The notes under the pieces were generated by a model. The model searched no databases, had not been told where the DNA came from, and saw only the letters and a program-made list of their open reading frames with translations. From NCBI RefSeq assembly GCF_003063375.1, contig NZ_NERY01000003.1:1-64000 (forward strand): 64,000 nt of DNA, given 5' to 3'. Source of the stretch: Limnohabitans sp. MMS-10A-178 (GTDB lineage Bacteria > Pseudomonadota > Gammaproteobacteria > Burkholderiales > Burkholderiaceae_C). The first letter of the stretch is position 1. Every line of letters begins with the position of its first letter. Both the position numbers and the translations under genes were made by a program. Below are positions 53,918 through 62,343 of this stretch, piece by piece.

Positions 53918-54687
53918 GCTGACTCTTTCATGGTGTTGGTGAGTGTGCCAATGCCTTCAATGGACACTTCGACGACGGCATCATTTTGCCAAGGCATGGC
54001 ACCCAGGGAAGTGCCGCAAGAAATAACATCGCCTGCTTCCAAGGTCATGCCTCTGGACAGTTTGGCCACCAATTCTTGGGGCGAAAAGAACATGTCGCTA
54101 ACGGGGTAATTCTGGCGCTCCCGACCATTCACTTTGGCGGTCACAATGACCTGGCTGCAATCTAAGTCGGTCTCGATCCAAGGGCCGAAAGGTGTGAAGC
54201 CATCAAAATTCTTTGCGCGGGTCCATTGTTCAAAACTGGCATCTGAGCGCAGCAGTTCAACTGCCGTGACATCGTTAACGCAGGTGTAACCAAAAATATA
54301 GTTGGCGGCTTCTTCAAGGGGAATGTCACGGCCTCGTTTGCCAATCACAACGCCCAGCTCGGCCTCGTACACCACTCTGCCCACATCGGGTTGAGGCCGA
54401 ACCACCGCTTGCTGGTGATGGGAGTAGGAGTTGGGAGATTTGAGAAAGTAAAGCGGCTCAGTGGGTGCACTCCAGCCATTCTTTTCTGCTGCTGCTTTGA
54501 AGTTGTTCCAAAGGGCCAAAACTTTGGTGGGTTGGCAGGGCGCCAAAATTTGAACTTCCGACAAAGGCAATGTCTGGCCTGTGGCTTGCGGATTTTCAAA
54601 CAGAGAGCCTTGGTGAACATGGAGGGTGTCTCCCACCAATTGACCTAAGCCAGTATGGCCTTGGTGTGAATAACGCAGCCACTTCAT
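53914..54687 (-). CDS. Fumarylacetoacetate hydrolase family protein
   Basis: A 257-residue FAH-fold enzyme with the metal-binding pattern YEAELGVVIGKRGRDI, GYTCVNDVTAVELLRSD, KNFDGFTPFGPWIE and the late DVISCGTSLG. Members hydrolyse or decarboxylate acylpyruvates, or are 2-hydroxyhepta-diene-dioate isomerases, ureidoglycolate lyases and so on. The substrate is not known. It lies downstream of 6S RNA on the same strand and upstream of panE with a 4-base overlap. Confidence 0.9.
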   Translation of the reverse strand: MKWLRYSHQGHTGLGQLVGDTLHVHQGSLFENPQATGQTLPLSEVQILAPCQPTKVLALWNNFKAAAEKNGWSAPTEPLYFLKSPNSYSHHQQAVVRPQPDVGRVVYEAELGVVIGKRGRDIPLEEAANYIFGYTCVNDVTAVELLRSDASFEQWTRAKNFDGFTPFGPWIETDLDCSQVIVTAKVNGRERQNYPVSDMFFSPQELVAKLSRGMTLEAGDVISCGTSLGAMPWQNDAVVEVSIEGIGTLTNTMKESA

Positions 54688-54728
54688 GTGGGTCTCCTAC
54701 CGGCGGATTCGAGTTGTTGTCAATATAA

Positions 54729-54904
54729 GGTGTCTGCAAGTGCCACTGGACCGGCATCCTGAACCGGGGTTCAGGTGGGCGAGGGCAGACTGGCGTTGGG
54801 TTCATCTGACGCGAGACGATCACGCTCACCAGACAATGTACCAAGCCCGGGCTCTAAGAGCATTGGTTCAAGGAAATATAAAGCCCAGCATGCACTGCAG
54901 ACAG
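54729..54904 (-). ncRNA. ssrS: 6S RNA
   Basis: On the minus strand this about 176-nt region begins 5 bases after a TACAAT -10 element (54909-54914). Its ends pair: TGTCTGCAGTGC at the 5' side with GCAC-T-TGCAGACA at the 3' side. Inside are GGTGAGCG, similar to the GGTGAGC of E. coli 6S, and a hairpin with TGAACC / GGTTCA arms as in the 3' half of 6S. 6S RNA binds sigma-70 RNA polymerase and lowers housekeeping transcription in stationary phase. The place just downstream of zapA is the usual one. The exact ends are estimates. Confidence 0.82.
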
Positions 54905-54908
54905 CGCG

Positions 54909-54914
54909 ATTGTA
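54909..54914 (-). promoter_or_regulatory. -10 element of the 6S RNA promoter
   Basis: Minus-strand TACAAT, five bases upstream of the predicted 6S RNA 5' end. It overlaps the region just before the zapA stop codon. Confidence 0.6.
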
Positions 54915-54917
54915 GGC

Positions 54918-55256
54918 TTAGATCAGCTGGCCGTCTTGGTGCAGGGCCTGATCTAGTTTTTTGAGCAACTGGCCAAGGCGCTCGTTGTCTGATTCACTAA
55001 GGGAATCAGCTTGAGGGCTGGCTGGGCTAGGGGTGGGTTCTGAGTTGGCGGCAGCATCGGTTTGCTCAAACGCCAAGTTGAGGGCAGCCAAAACCGCAAT
55101 GCGGTCGCGGGCCTTGATTTTGCCGGCATCGCGCACCTTGCACATGGCTTGGTCAACTTTGTCGACAGCGGCCAAAAGCCGGGTTTCGCCGCCTTCTGGG
55201 CAGCCCAACAGATAGCTTTGGCCCATGATTTGAACTTCGAGTTGTTTGTTGCTCAT
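54918..55256 (-). CDS. zapA: Cell division protein ZapA
   Basis: A 112-residue protein that cross-links FtsZ filaments. The N-terminal fold is visible as LEVQIMGQSYLLGCPEGGETRLLAAVDKVD (two parts), followed by a long coiled coil. An acidic Ser/Pro-rich insertion and a second coil (LGQLLKKLDQALHQ) follow. The start overlaps the end of the ZapB-like gene by ATGA. 6S RNA follows. Confidence 0.93.
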   Translation of the reverse strand: MSNKQLEVQIMGQSYLLGCPEGGETRLLAAVDKVDQAMCKVRDAGKIKARDRIAVLAALNLAFEQTDAAANSEPTPSPASPQADSLSESDNERLGQLLKKLDQALHQDGQLI

Positions 55257-55474
55257 GAGTCGGCGTCAGAGGGGGAGTTTTGGGGCAGGCGCTCAATGAG
55301 GGCGTCTACACGGGAGCGGGCCGCCGCCAATTTGGACTTGAGCAGGTCGCGCTCGTGAGACAGGGCCAGCACTTGCTGCTGCAGCAGTGCATTGGTCTTT
55401 TGCAGTTCTTCGTGCCTGAGCAAAAGGTGCTCAACGCGGTCTGCAATCTGGTCGACGGTGGTGGGATTCGTCAT
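55253..55474 (-). CDS. ZapB-like (TIGR02449) coiled-coil protein
   Basis: A 73-residue protein that is almost entirely a heptad coiled coil (VEHLLLRHEELQKTNALLQQ then LALSHERDLLKSKL) with a short acidic tail. It belongs to the small family encoded before zapA in many beta- and gammaproteobacteria and related to cell-division factor ZapB. Coupled to zapA by a 4-base overlap. Its start is divergent from the cobalamin riboswitch. Confidence 0.85.
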   Translation of the reverse strand: MTNPTTVDQIADRVEHLLLRHEELQKTNALLQQQVLALSHERDLLKSKLAAARSRVDALIERLPQNSPSDADS

Positions 55475-55542
55475 GTCACATGAATTGTAATGTCAGACAT
55501 TGTAGGCTTGATGCAAGCTGACATCTTACAATGTCGCTTGTT

Positions 55543-55752
55543 GGTGCTCGAGGCTTGGTTCACAGGCCTCAGTTCAACGGGAAGCAGGAGAGCTAGCCCT
55601 TACGGGGTAATCTTGACCTGCGCTGCCCCCGCAACGGTCAGCAGACGGGCTTTTGCCCCGCTTTCATCAAATGCCACTGATCGCCCTGAAACAGGTGCTT
55701 GGGAAGGCGATGAAGGTTGCTCTGCTTAGCCCGGATACCGGCCAACAAGGTG
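55543..55752 (+). promoter_or_regulatory. Cobalamin (B12) riboswitch
   Basis: The leader contains the B12-box AGCCCGGATACCGGCC at 55728-55743, the preceding GCCACTG (55673-55679), GGGAA and the CCCCCGCAACGGTCAGCAG core (55625-55645), all in the order seen in AdoCbl riboswitches. A -10-like TACAAT lies at 55527-55532. About 75 bases separate the B12-box from the btuB ATG; they hold a small CTTC-GCAA-GAAG hairpin but no T-run, so control is more likely at translation than at termination. High cobalamin should repress the btu operon. Confidence 0.93.
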
Positions 55753-55825
55753 GTTCTTCGCAAGAAGGGCTGTACGTTCATGCACTGTCGGGGAAGGCGG
55801 TGAGAACACTTTTGTTGAAGTCATC

Positions 55826-57652
55826 ATGAAATTTTCTAGCAAAGTCATGCTTGCCAGCTTGGCCATCCAGCCTTTGGCATTTTCTCAAACTATGTTGCCC
55901 GACACCGTCATTACCGCAAGCCGGGTACTACAGCGGGCCCAAGATGCGTTGCCCGACGTGTCTCTTATTACGCGGGCAGACATCGAGCGATCTCAAGCCC
56001 GAGACCTTCCCACACTTTTGCAAAATTTGGCAGGCATGGAGGTCAGTCAATCGGGTGGCATGGGGGGCGTGGCCTCTTTGTTCATGCGCGGCGCTGAATC
56101 GCGCCACGCTTTGGTGCTGGTGGATGGCCTGCCCATGAACAATTTGAACTTCAACTTGGCAGCTTTTGAGCATTTGCCTTTGAACGGCATTGAGCGCATA
56201 GAGGTGGTTCGGGGCAATGTGTCGAGCTTGTATGGCAGTGCGGCTTTGGGCGGCGTGATTCAAATTTTCACCCGCCAAAATTCAAGCGATGCTGGCAAAG
56301 GACCCTGGCTTGAAACCAATGGTCAGTTGGGTTCCAACAATTTCAGAAGCGCTCAAGTGAGTGCAGGTCAGTCATGGGCGTCTGGTTTTGGTGTGAACGC
56401 TTCAAGTGAAAGGGTTCAAACCCAAGGCTTCAATGCCATCAACCCCCAGCAAAGACCCAATACCAACACCGACCTCGATGGCTACAAGCGACAGTCAAAT
56501 GCCCTCAATTTCTCTCAAGTCTTTGAGGCAGGTCGCATTGGTTTGATGCTCAGAGAAACCCGTGCCGATGTGCAATACGACAGCCAGTTTGGTCCTGCCA
56601 ATCAAGCCGATGAATCCAAAAGTGTGCTGCGCAACGCCTTGCTGAATGCAAGCTACAAAGCCTCTCCGCAATTGCAGTGGAACTTTTCTTTGGGCCAGCA
56701 AGAAGACAACTTGAACGCAGCGGTTACGGCCTATCCTTATTTCGTCAATTCGCAATCTAAAACATCATCGGTGGGTGCCGTCTGGACCTTATGGCCCCAA
56801 CACGCTCTCACCTCGGGTTATGAAAGCACGCGCCAAAAAATAGCCAGCGACACAGCCTACAACCCAACACAGCGTTCTTTGGATTCTTGGCGCTTGGGCT
56901 ATCAAGCGCAATTGAACAATCAGCAATGGCAATTGAATGTGCGCCGCGATCAGTATTCAGATTTTGGTGAAGCCAATACATGGTACGCAGGCTACGGGTA
57001 TTTTTTAACGCCAGCCTTGCGTGTCAAAGCCAGTGCCTCTACCGGTTTCATGGCGCCCACCTTCAATGACCTTTACTACCCCTGGGGTGGCAACCCATTG
57101 CTCAAGCCCGAAAAAGCCAGGTCCAAGGAAGTGGGTTTGCAATACATTCAGGCAAAGTGGAATGCTAGGCTCACGGCCTTTGAAAACAGATACACCGATT
57201 TGATTGACAACGATCAATTTTGGACGCGCATCAACATTGCCAAGGCCAAAAACCAAGGTGTGGAAGTGGCGCTGGCGGGTCAGTGGCAATTGCCGGGTTG
57301 GGGTGCGCAGCAGTGGCGCTTGAGCATGACGTCGCAAGATCCGCAGAACGAAATCACCCAGCAAGCATTGGTGCGGCGAGCCAAAACGCTGGCGCAGGCC
57401 GGCCTCACACAAACTTGGGGCAATTGGGATACAGGCCTTCAAATTCGCTACAGCGGTGCGCGCACAGACAATGCCAATGCGTTGGCCGCCTACACCTTGC
57501 TCGACTTAACGGCAACTCGCGCCCTCACGCGCGATGTGCGTTTGAACCTGCGACTTGAAAACGCCACCAACCAAAACTACCAAACCATTTATGGTTACAA
57601 CATGCCCAAGCGGGGTGTGTTTGTTGGGTTGCGTTGGGCGCCTGCGCGCTGA
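55826..57652 (+). CDS. btuB: TonB-dependent vitamin B12 receptor
   Basis: A 608-residue outer-membrane receptor with a signal peptide, a TonB box (DTVITASR at residues 26-33), a plug domain (PDVSLITRADIERSQARDLP, then GGVASLFMRGAESRHALVLV) and a 22-strand barrel. The cobalamin riboswitch just upstream and the btuF-btuC-btuD genes after it fix the substrate as cobalamin or a precursor. The chain ends VGLRWAPAR, lacking the terminal aromatic residue usual for BamA-assembled barrels. Confidence 0.95.
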   Translation: MKFSSKVMLASLAIQPLAFSQTMLPDTVITASRVLQRAQDALPDVSLITRADIERSQARDLPTLLQNLAGMEVSQSGGMGGVASLFMRGAESRHALVLVDGLPMNNLNFNLAAFEHLPLNGIERIEVVRGNVSSLYGSAALGGVIQIFTRQNSSDAGKGPWLETNGQLGSNNFRSAQVSAGQSWASGFGVNASSERVQTQGFNAINPQQRPNTNTDLDGYKRQSNALNFSQVFEAGRIGLMLRETRADVQYDSQFGPANQADESKSVLRNALLNASYKASPQLQWNFSLGQQEDNLNAAVTAYPYFVNSQSKTSSVGAVWTLWPQHALTSGYESTRQKIASDTAYNPTQRSLDSWRLGYQAQLNNQQWQLNVRRDQYSDFGEANTWYAGYGYFLTPALRVKASASTGFMAPTFNDLYYPWGGNPLLKPEKARSKEVGLQYIQAKWNARLTAFENRYTDLIDNDQFWTRINIAKAKNQGVEVALAGQWQLPGWGAQQWRLSMTSQDPQNEITQQALVRRAKTLAQAGLTQTWGNWDTGLQIRYSGARTDNANALAAYTLLDLTATRALTRDVRLNLRLENATNQNYQTIYGYNMPKRGVFVGLRWAPAR

Positions 57653-57663
57653 GGTGAGTTGAG

Positions 57664-58596
57664 ATGCGTTGCGCTTTGCGTCTTGTTTGCAAATTGATGG
57701 GGGGCGTGTGGTTCTTTTGGGCCAGCTTGTTGCCGCTGACATCGATGGCACAAAACGCATTGACACCACAAGCTCCTTCGCCATTCAGCTTGACCGACGA
57801 TCGTGGCCGCAAGGTAGTAATCGACAAGGCCCCGCAGCGCATCATCACCTTGTTGCCGTCTTTGGGCGAAATTGTGTGTGAACTGCAAGCTTGCGAGCGC
57901 TTGGTGGGTGTCGATCGTTATAGCAATTGGCCTGAGCGCGTAAAGTCATTGCCCCAATTGGGCGGCATTGACGACACGCAGCTAGAAAGCTTGGTTAAGC
58001 TCAAACCCGACTTGGTGTTGCTGGCGCGTTCATCGCGCATCACGCAGCGCTTGGAATCGATGGGCATCACGGTGGTGGCCCTAGAGCCGCAAAATCAAGA
58101 AGACATGCGGCGCGTGATTCAACTCATTGCTGGCGCTTTGCATTTGCCCCAGCCGCAAGATCGTGCGCAGGCCTTGTGGCAAAGCATTCAACAAAAATTG
58201 GATGCGGCGGCTTTGCGTGTGCCTGTCAAGGCCAAGGGCATGCGCATTTATTTTGAAGCGGGTAGTGGTTATTTTGCGGCGGGAGAGGCTTCGTACATTG
58301 GTGAAACCCTCAAACGCTTGGGCTTGGTGAATGTGGTCACGCCGTCTATGGGGGCGTTTCCGCAGATCAATCCAGAATTTGTGGTGAAGGCCAATCCGCA
58401 AATCATTTTCATGGGCGAACGCACCGCCACCGATCTCAAAAACCGGCCCGGTTGGCAACGCATTGAAGCCATATCACAACAAAGAATTTGTGCCTTCACA
58501 CCCGCGCAGTCTGACATCATTGTGCGCTCAGGCCCGCGCATTCCAGAGGCCGCCGACTTGATGGTGGCTTGTTTGAAGAGAATGTTCCCAGAATGA
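57664..58596 (+). CDS. btuF: Cobalamin ABC transporter periplasmic binding protein
   Basis: A 310-residue class III binding protein with a signal peptide ending near SMAQ. It has the typical TroA-like openings RKVVIDKAPQRIITLLPSLG and CERLVGVDRYSNWPERVKSLP, and a long connecting helix. It is 11 bases after btuB and overlaps btuC by ATGA. B12 specificity rests on the riboswitch and operon. Confidence 0.92.
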   Translation: MRCALRLVCKLMGGVWFFWASLLPLTSMAQNALTPQAPSPFSLTDDRGRKVVIDKAPQRIITLLPSLGEIVCELQACERLVGVDRYSNWPERVKSLPQLGGIDDTQLESLVKLKPDLVLLARSSRITQRLESMGITVVALEPQNQEDMRRVIQLIAGALHLPQPQDRAQALWQSIQQKLDAAALRVPVKAKGMRIYFEAGSGYFAAGEASYIGETLKRLGLVNVVTPSMGAFPQINPEFVVKANPQIIFMGERTATDLKNRPGWQRIEAISQQRICAFTPAQSDIIVRSGPRIPEAADLMVACLKRMFPE

Positions 58597-59603
58597 ACGC
58601 GCGCAAAAATCATTCTGCCGGACGCTTGGCACTGCAGCTGTGTTGCTTGCTGTTGCTGCTTATTGGTTTGGGGGCATTGGTGGGCAGTGACGGCTTTGCG
58701 GGTATGCAACTGCAAGCCGATTTCAGTTTGATTGCCGACATTCGTTTGCCCAGAACCCTAGGCGCTTGTTTGGCAGGTGCCTTGCTAGGATTGGCTGGCG
58801 CATTGGCGCAAGGCTTGTTTCGAAATCCATTGGCCGATCCGTATCTGTTGGGCAGTGCATCGGGTGCCAGTTTGGGTGTGGCTATTGGCATGGTGTTGCT
58901 GAGTCAGCTCAATATGTCGCCATGGTTCATGCGCATGGGCATCACGGGCATGGCCTTCATGGGCGCTTGGTTGGCTGTGGCTTTGTCTTTGATTTTGTCG
59001 TGGGGTGTACAGCACACACTGCGCTTGTTGTTGGCCGGTGTGGTGGTGGGCGTGGTGTTTGGTGCCTTGGCTTCTTTGCTTCTCATCATGTTTCCGCAAA
59101 TTCAGGGCTCGGTGCAATCTTTCATGTTGGGCTCTACGGCGTATGTGAGTTGGTCGGCCTGTGGCTTGATGTTGGCTGTGTTGGTGGCGTCATGGTTGGT
59201 GTCTGTGGCGGCCAGCCCCTTGCTCGATGGTTTGGCTCTGGGGGAGTCCACTGCCCTGAGCTTGGGTTTGCCCGTGAAGTCTTTGCGCTGGCTGATGTTG
59301 GCGGTGTTGGCTTTGTGCACGGCGGCGGCTGTGGCCCAAACCGGTTTGATTGCTTTTGTGGGCTTGGCAGCGCCGCATTTGGTGCGTGCCAGAGTGAAAG
59401 CAGTGCATGGCAAGACCTTGAGTTTGTCGTGCCTCATGGGGGCTGTGTTGTTGGGCGGTGCTGACTTGTTGGCGCGTGGCCTCATGGCTCCCTTGGAATT
59501 GCCAGTGGGTGTGCTAACGGCTATTTTGGGTGGCGGCTACATGCTGTTTCTCATGCGCGGCATGAGCAAAAAATCTGTTGGACATGCCGGAGGTCGCTCA
59601 TGA
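58593..59603 (+). CDS. btuC: Cobalamin ABC transporter permease
   Basis: A 336-residue FecCD/BtuC-type permease with about 10 hydrophobic segments. Motifs are DIRLPRTLGACLAGALLGLAGA, FRNPLADPYLLGSASGASLGV, and GLIAFVGLAAPHLVR, the coupling helix before the last segments. The ATG at 58593 overlaps the btuF stop. The stop overlaps the btuD start as ATGA. Confidence 0.94.
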   Translation: MNARKNHSAGRLALQLCCLLLLLIGLGALVGSDGFAGMQLQADFSLIADIRLPRTLGACLAGALLGLAGALAQGLFRNPLADPYLLGSASGASLGVAIGMVLLSQLNMSPWFMRMGITGMAFMGAWLAVALSLILSWGVQHTLRLLLAGVVVGVVFGALASLLLIMFPQIQGSVQSFMLGSTAYVSWSACGLMLAVLVASWLVSVAASPLLDGLALGESTALSLGLPVKSLRWLMLAVLALCTAAAVAQTGLIAFVGLAAPHLVRARVKAVHGKTLSLSCLMGAVLLGGADLLARGLMAPLELPVGVLTAILGGGYMLFLMRGMSKKSVGHAGGRS

Positions 59604-60385
59604 ACGCCTCATCTAAAACGGCATTGAAAGCCAGCAACATTTCGGTTTTGCATGGCGAATTCAAAGCCGTCAATCAAGTGTCACTCCAATTGCATTCGGG
59701 TGAGTGGGTGGCGCTGGTGGGGCCGAATGGGGCTGGCAAGTCGAGCTTGCTCAAGGCCTTGTCGGGCTTGACACCCGCCAGTGGTCAGGTTGAATTGATG
59801 GGCAAGCCTTGGGGCCAGTGGCAGCGCCGAGAGCGAGCCAAAACCTTGGCCTGGTTGGGGCAAGCAGAAGCGGGGCAAGACGACCTCACGGTGTACGACG
59901 TGGCCATGTTGGGCCGCTTACCGCACCAAGCTTGGTTGGCATCGCCCAGCGCACAAGACCGCGCGGTGGTGGAGGTGGCACTCAAAACAGTGCAGGCTTG
60001 GGATTGGCGCGCTCGCAGTTTGGGACAACTCTCGGGCGGAGAGCGGCAGCGTGTGTTGCTGGCGCGCGCCCTGGCCGTGCAAGCCGATGTGTATTTGATG
60101 GACGAACCTTTGGCAGGTGTGGATGTACCGCACCAAGCCGATTGGTTGGAGTGGGTGCGATGCCTCACTGAGCAAGGTGCTGCCGTGGTCAGTGTGCTGC
60201 ATGAACTGAACTTGGCATTGCAGGCTGACAGAGTGTGGGTGATGTCTGCTGGCAGTTTGGTGCATGACGGGCTGCCAAGCTCAAGCGATACCCATGAAGC
60301 CTTGTCGGCAGTTTTTCAAAATCGACTGCAATGGCGCGACTGGCAAGATGATGGTGGCACGCGTTGGGTGGCCCTGCCAAAATAA
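59600..60385 (+). CDS. btuD: Cobalamin ABC transporter ATP-binding protein
   Basis: A 261-residue ATPase with Walker A GPNGAGKSSLLKALSGL, Q-loop AWLGQAE, signature LSGGERQRVLLARAL, Walker B VYLMDEPLAGVD and H-loop VLHELNLAL. It powers BtuC and is the last gene of the riboswitch-controlled btuB-btuF-btuC-btuD operon. There is no terminator of the usual kind in the 25 bases before the convergent nth stop. Confidence 0.93.
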   Translation: MNASSKTALKASNISVLHGEFKAVNQVSLQLHSGEWVALVGPNGAGKSSLLKALSGLTPASGQVELMGKPWGQWQRRERAKTLAWLGQAEAGQDDLTVYDVAMLGRLPHQAWLASPSAQDRAVVEVALKTVQAWDWRARSLGQLSGGERQRVLLARALAVQADVYLMDEPLAGVDVPHQADWLEWVRCLTEQGAAVVSVLHELNLALQADRVWVMSAGSLVHDGLPSSSDTHEALSAVFQNRLQWRDWQDDGGTRWVALPK

Positions 60386-60410
60386 TTTTCTAAATTGTTT
60401 GCTAATAGTT

Positions 60411-61043
60411 TCATGTGGTCTTTTGCTTGAAGCTGCAATAGGCCGACACAGAACACTGAGCACACAAAGGTTGGCGCGCTTGACACACATAGCGGCCATG
60501 CAAAATGAGCCAATTGTGCGCATCTTCCAAGTACTGGGCAGGAATTCTTTTTAAAAGTTTGAGCTCTACTTGCAGTGGGTTTTTGCCCGGCGCCAAACCG
60601 GTCCTGTTGCCCAACCTGAAGATGTGCGTGTCGACGGCCATGGTGGGCTCACCAAAGGCCACGTTCAACACCACATTGGCTGTTTTGCGGCCTACGCCTG
60701 GCAAAGCCTCCAAGGCTTCGCGCGAGCGGGGTACCTGACCGCCATGTTGTTCAACGAGTATTTGGCATGTTTTCAAGAGGTTGCTGGCCTTGTTGCGGTA
60801 CAGGCCAATGGTCTTTAGGTAGCTTTCAAGCCGCTCTTGCCCCAAGGCCAGAATGGCAGCGGGGGTATTGGCCACTGGAAAGAGCTTGCGGGTGGCCTTG
60901 TTCACACTCACATCGGTAGCCTGCGCCGACAACAACACGGCTGTGAGCAGTTCAAATACCGAGGTATAGGCCAGCTCGGTGGTGGGCGTGGGGTTGGCTT
61001 CCTTCAGGGTCTGAAAAAAGAGTTCGATGTTGTGAGCGTTCAT
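60411..61043 (-). CDS. nth: Endonuclease III
   Basis: A 210-residue bifunctional DNA glycosylase/AP lyase for oxidised pyrimidines. Present are the helix-hairpin-helix LPGVGRKTANVVLN with the catalytic Lys, the catalytic Asp in AVDTHIFRLGNR, and the four-Cys [4Fe-4S] loop CQARQPLCAQCSVSAYC. The ATG at 61043 gives MNAHNIELFF; a TTG six codons upstream is less likely. It faces btuD and is divergent from an aminotransferase. Confidence 0.96.
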   Translation of the reverse strand: MNAHNIELFFQTLKEANPTPTTELAYTSVFELLTAVLLSAQATDVSVNKATRKLFPVANTPAAILALGQERLESYLKTIGLYRNKASNLLKTCQILVEQHGGQVPRSREALEALPGVGRKTANVVLNVAFGEPTMAVDTHIFRLGNRTGLAPGKNPLQVELKLLKRIPAQYLEDAHNWLILHGRYVCQARQPLCAQCSVSAYCSFKQKTT

Positions 61044-61070
61044 GAGAGAAAATATCAGCAAAATGGCGAG

Positions 61071-61103
61071 ATAGACTTTTCAATTGAAGTCAAAATAGAC
61101 TTT
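61071..61103. promoter_or_regulatory. Repeat/palindrome cluster upstream of aminotransferase gene
   Basis: The 18-base near-palindrome GACTTTTCAATTGAAGTC (61074-61091) and two direct copies of ATAGACTTT (61071-61079 and 61095-61103) overlap each other between nth and the aminotransferase. They may be an operator. No regulator is identified. Confidence 0.35.
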
Positions 61104-61135
61104 ATTGACCAACTGAGTTTTGTGGAAGATACACC

Positions 61136-62335
61136 ATGTCCTTGCAATTTGCCGATCGTTTGAACAATGTCGAGACTTCAGCCATTCGGGAGTTGTTCAA
61201 ACTTCTGGGCAAGCCCGGCATCATCAGCTTTGCCGGCGGCTTTCCCGACAGCGCCATGTTTGATGTGGAAGGCATTCGCGAGGCTTCTTCATTGGCCTTG
61301 TCGCAAGAACCCGGCGCTGCACTTCAATATGGCGCCACTGAAGGCTATGGACCATTGCGCGAGCAGCTTTCGCATTTCATGGGGCAAAAGGGTGTGCAGG
61401 GCGTTACGCCCGAACAGCTCATTGTGACCACAGGCAGCCAGCAAGCACTCGACCTCATTGGCAAAACCTTGATTAGCCCGGGCGACAAAGTCATTGTGGA
61501 AGGCCCCACATTTTTGGCCACCATTCAAGGCTTCAGGTTGTATGGCGCGCAACTTATTTCTGCGCCAGTCGATGGCCACGGTGTAGACACAGAGGCGCTT
61601 GAAAAACTCATTGCAGAACACAAGCCCAAGTTTGTGTATGTCATTCCCACATTTGGCAACCCTACAGGCGCCTTGCTCAGTTTAGAGCGCCGCAAAAAGT
61701 TGCTAGAGCTGGCAGTCAAATACCAAACCCTCATGGTTGAAGACGACCCCTATGGCGATTTGTATTTCAAAGATGCGCCACCCCCCAGTTTGTTGGCCTT
61801 GAGCGCGCAAGTGCCAGGCAGCCGCGAGTGGCTGGTTCACTGTGGCTCTTTGTCGAAGGTGCTCAGCCCGGGCCTGCGAGTGGGTTGGATGATTGCCCCG
61901 TCCGAGCTCTTAAGCCGCGCAGTCATGTGCAAGCAATTTAGCGATGCACACACCAGCACCTTTGCACAAGCCACTGCTGCACAATACCTCAAGGCCGGTC
62001 GCATGCCCGCCACCTTAGACAACGTGCGCAAAGTTTATGCGCTGCGTGCACAAACCATGTGCGATGCACTTCGCCAAAATTTGGGCAATGCCATTTCGTT
62101 TGTGCAACCTCAAGGCGGCTTGTTTGTGTGGGCCAGCCTCACTGGCGCAGGTGGCAAAGTGAAAGACGGCAATGCCTTTGCCAAATTGGCCATCGACAAA
62201 GGTGTGGCGTTTGTACCCGGTGCACCGTTCTATTGCCAAAACCCCGATCACAGCACTTTGCGTTTCAGTTTTGCCACGGTAGGTGAAGACAAAATTTTGG
62301 AAGGTGTCGATCGACTCAAGCAGGCTTTGGTTTGA
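61136..62335 (+). CDS. PLP-dependent aminotransferase (class I, 2-aminoadipate type)
   Basis: A 399-residue fold-type I enzyme of the LysN/2-aminoadipate group. Openings IISFAGGFPDSAMFD and ALQYGATEGYGPLRE, the Asp-x-Pro-Y site in VEDDPYGDLYF, the PLP Lys in CGSLSKVLSPGLRVGW and the late Arg in LRFSFATVG are all present. Substrates of this group are broad (2-aminoadipate, aromatic, branched-chain or aspartate donors). It follows a 92-base region with a palindrome and two ATAGACTTT repeats. An alpha/beta hydrolase follows 8 bases later. Confidence 0.92.
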   Translation: MSLQFADRLNNVETSAIRELFKLLGKPGIISFAGGFPDSAMFDVEGIREASSLALSQEPGAALQYGATEGYGPLREQLSHFMGQKGVQGVTPEQLIVTTGSQQALDLIGKTLISPGDKVIVEGPTFLATIQGFRLYGAQLISAPVDGHGVDTEALEKLIAEHKPKFVYVIPTFGNPTGALLSLERRKKLLELAVKYQTLMVEDDPYGDLYFKDAPPPSLLALSAQVPGSREWLVHCGSLSKVLSPGLRVGWMIAPSELLSRAVMCKQFSDAHTSTFAQATAAQYLKAGRMPATLDNVRKVYALRAQTMCDALRQNLGNAISFVQPQGGLFVWASLTGAGGKVKDGNAFAKLAIDKGVAFVPGAPFYCQNPDHSTLRFSFATVGEDKILEGVDRLKQALV

Positions 62336-62343
62336 GCCGCTCC

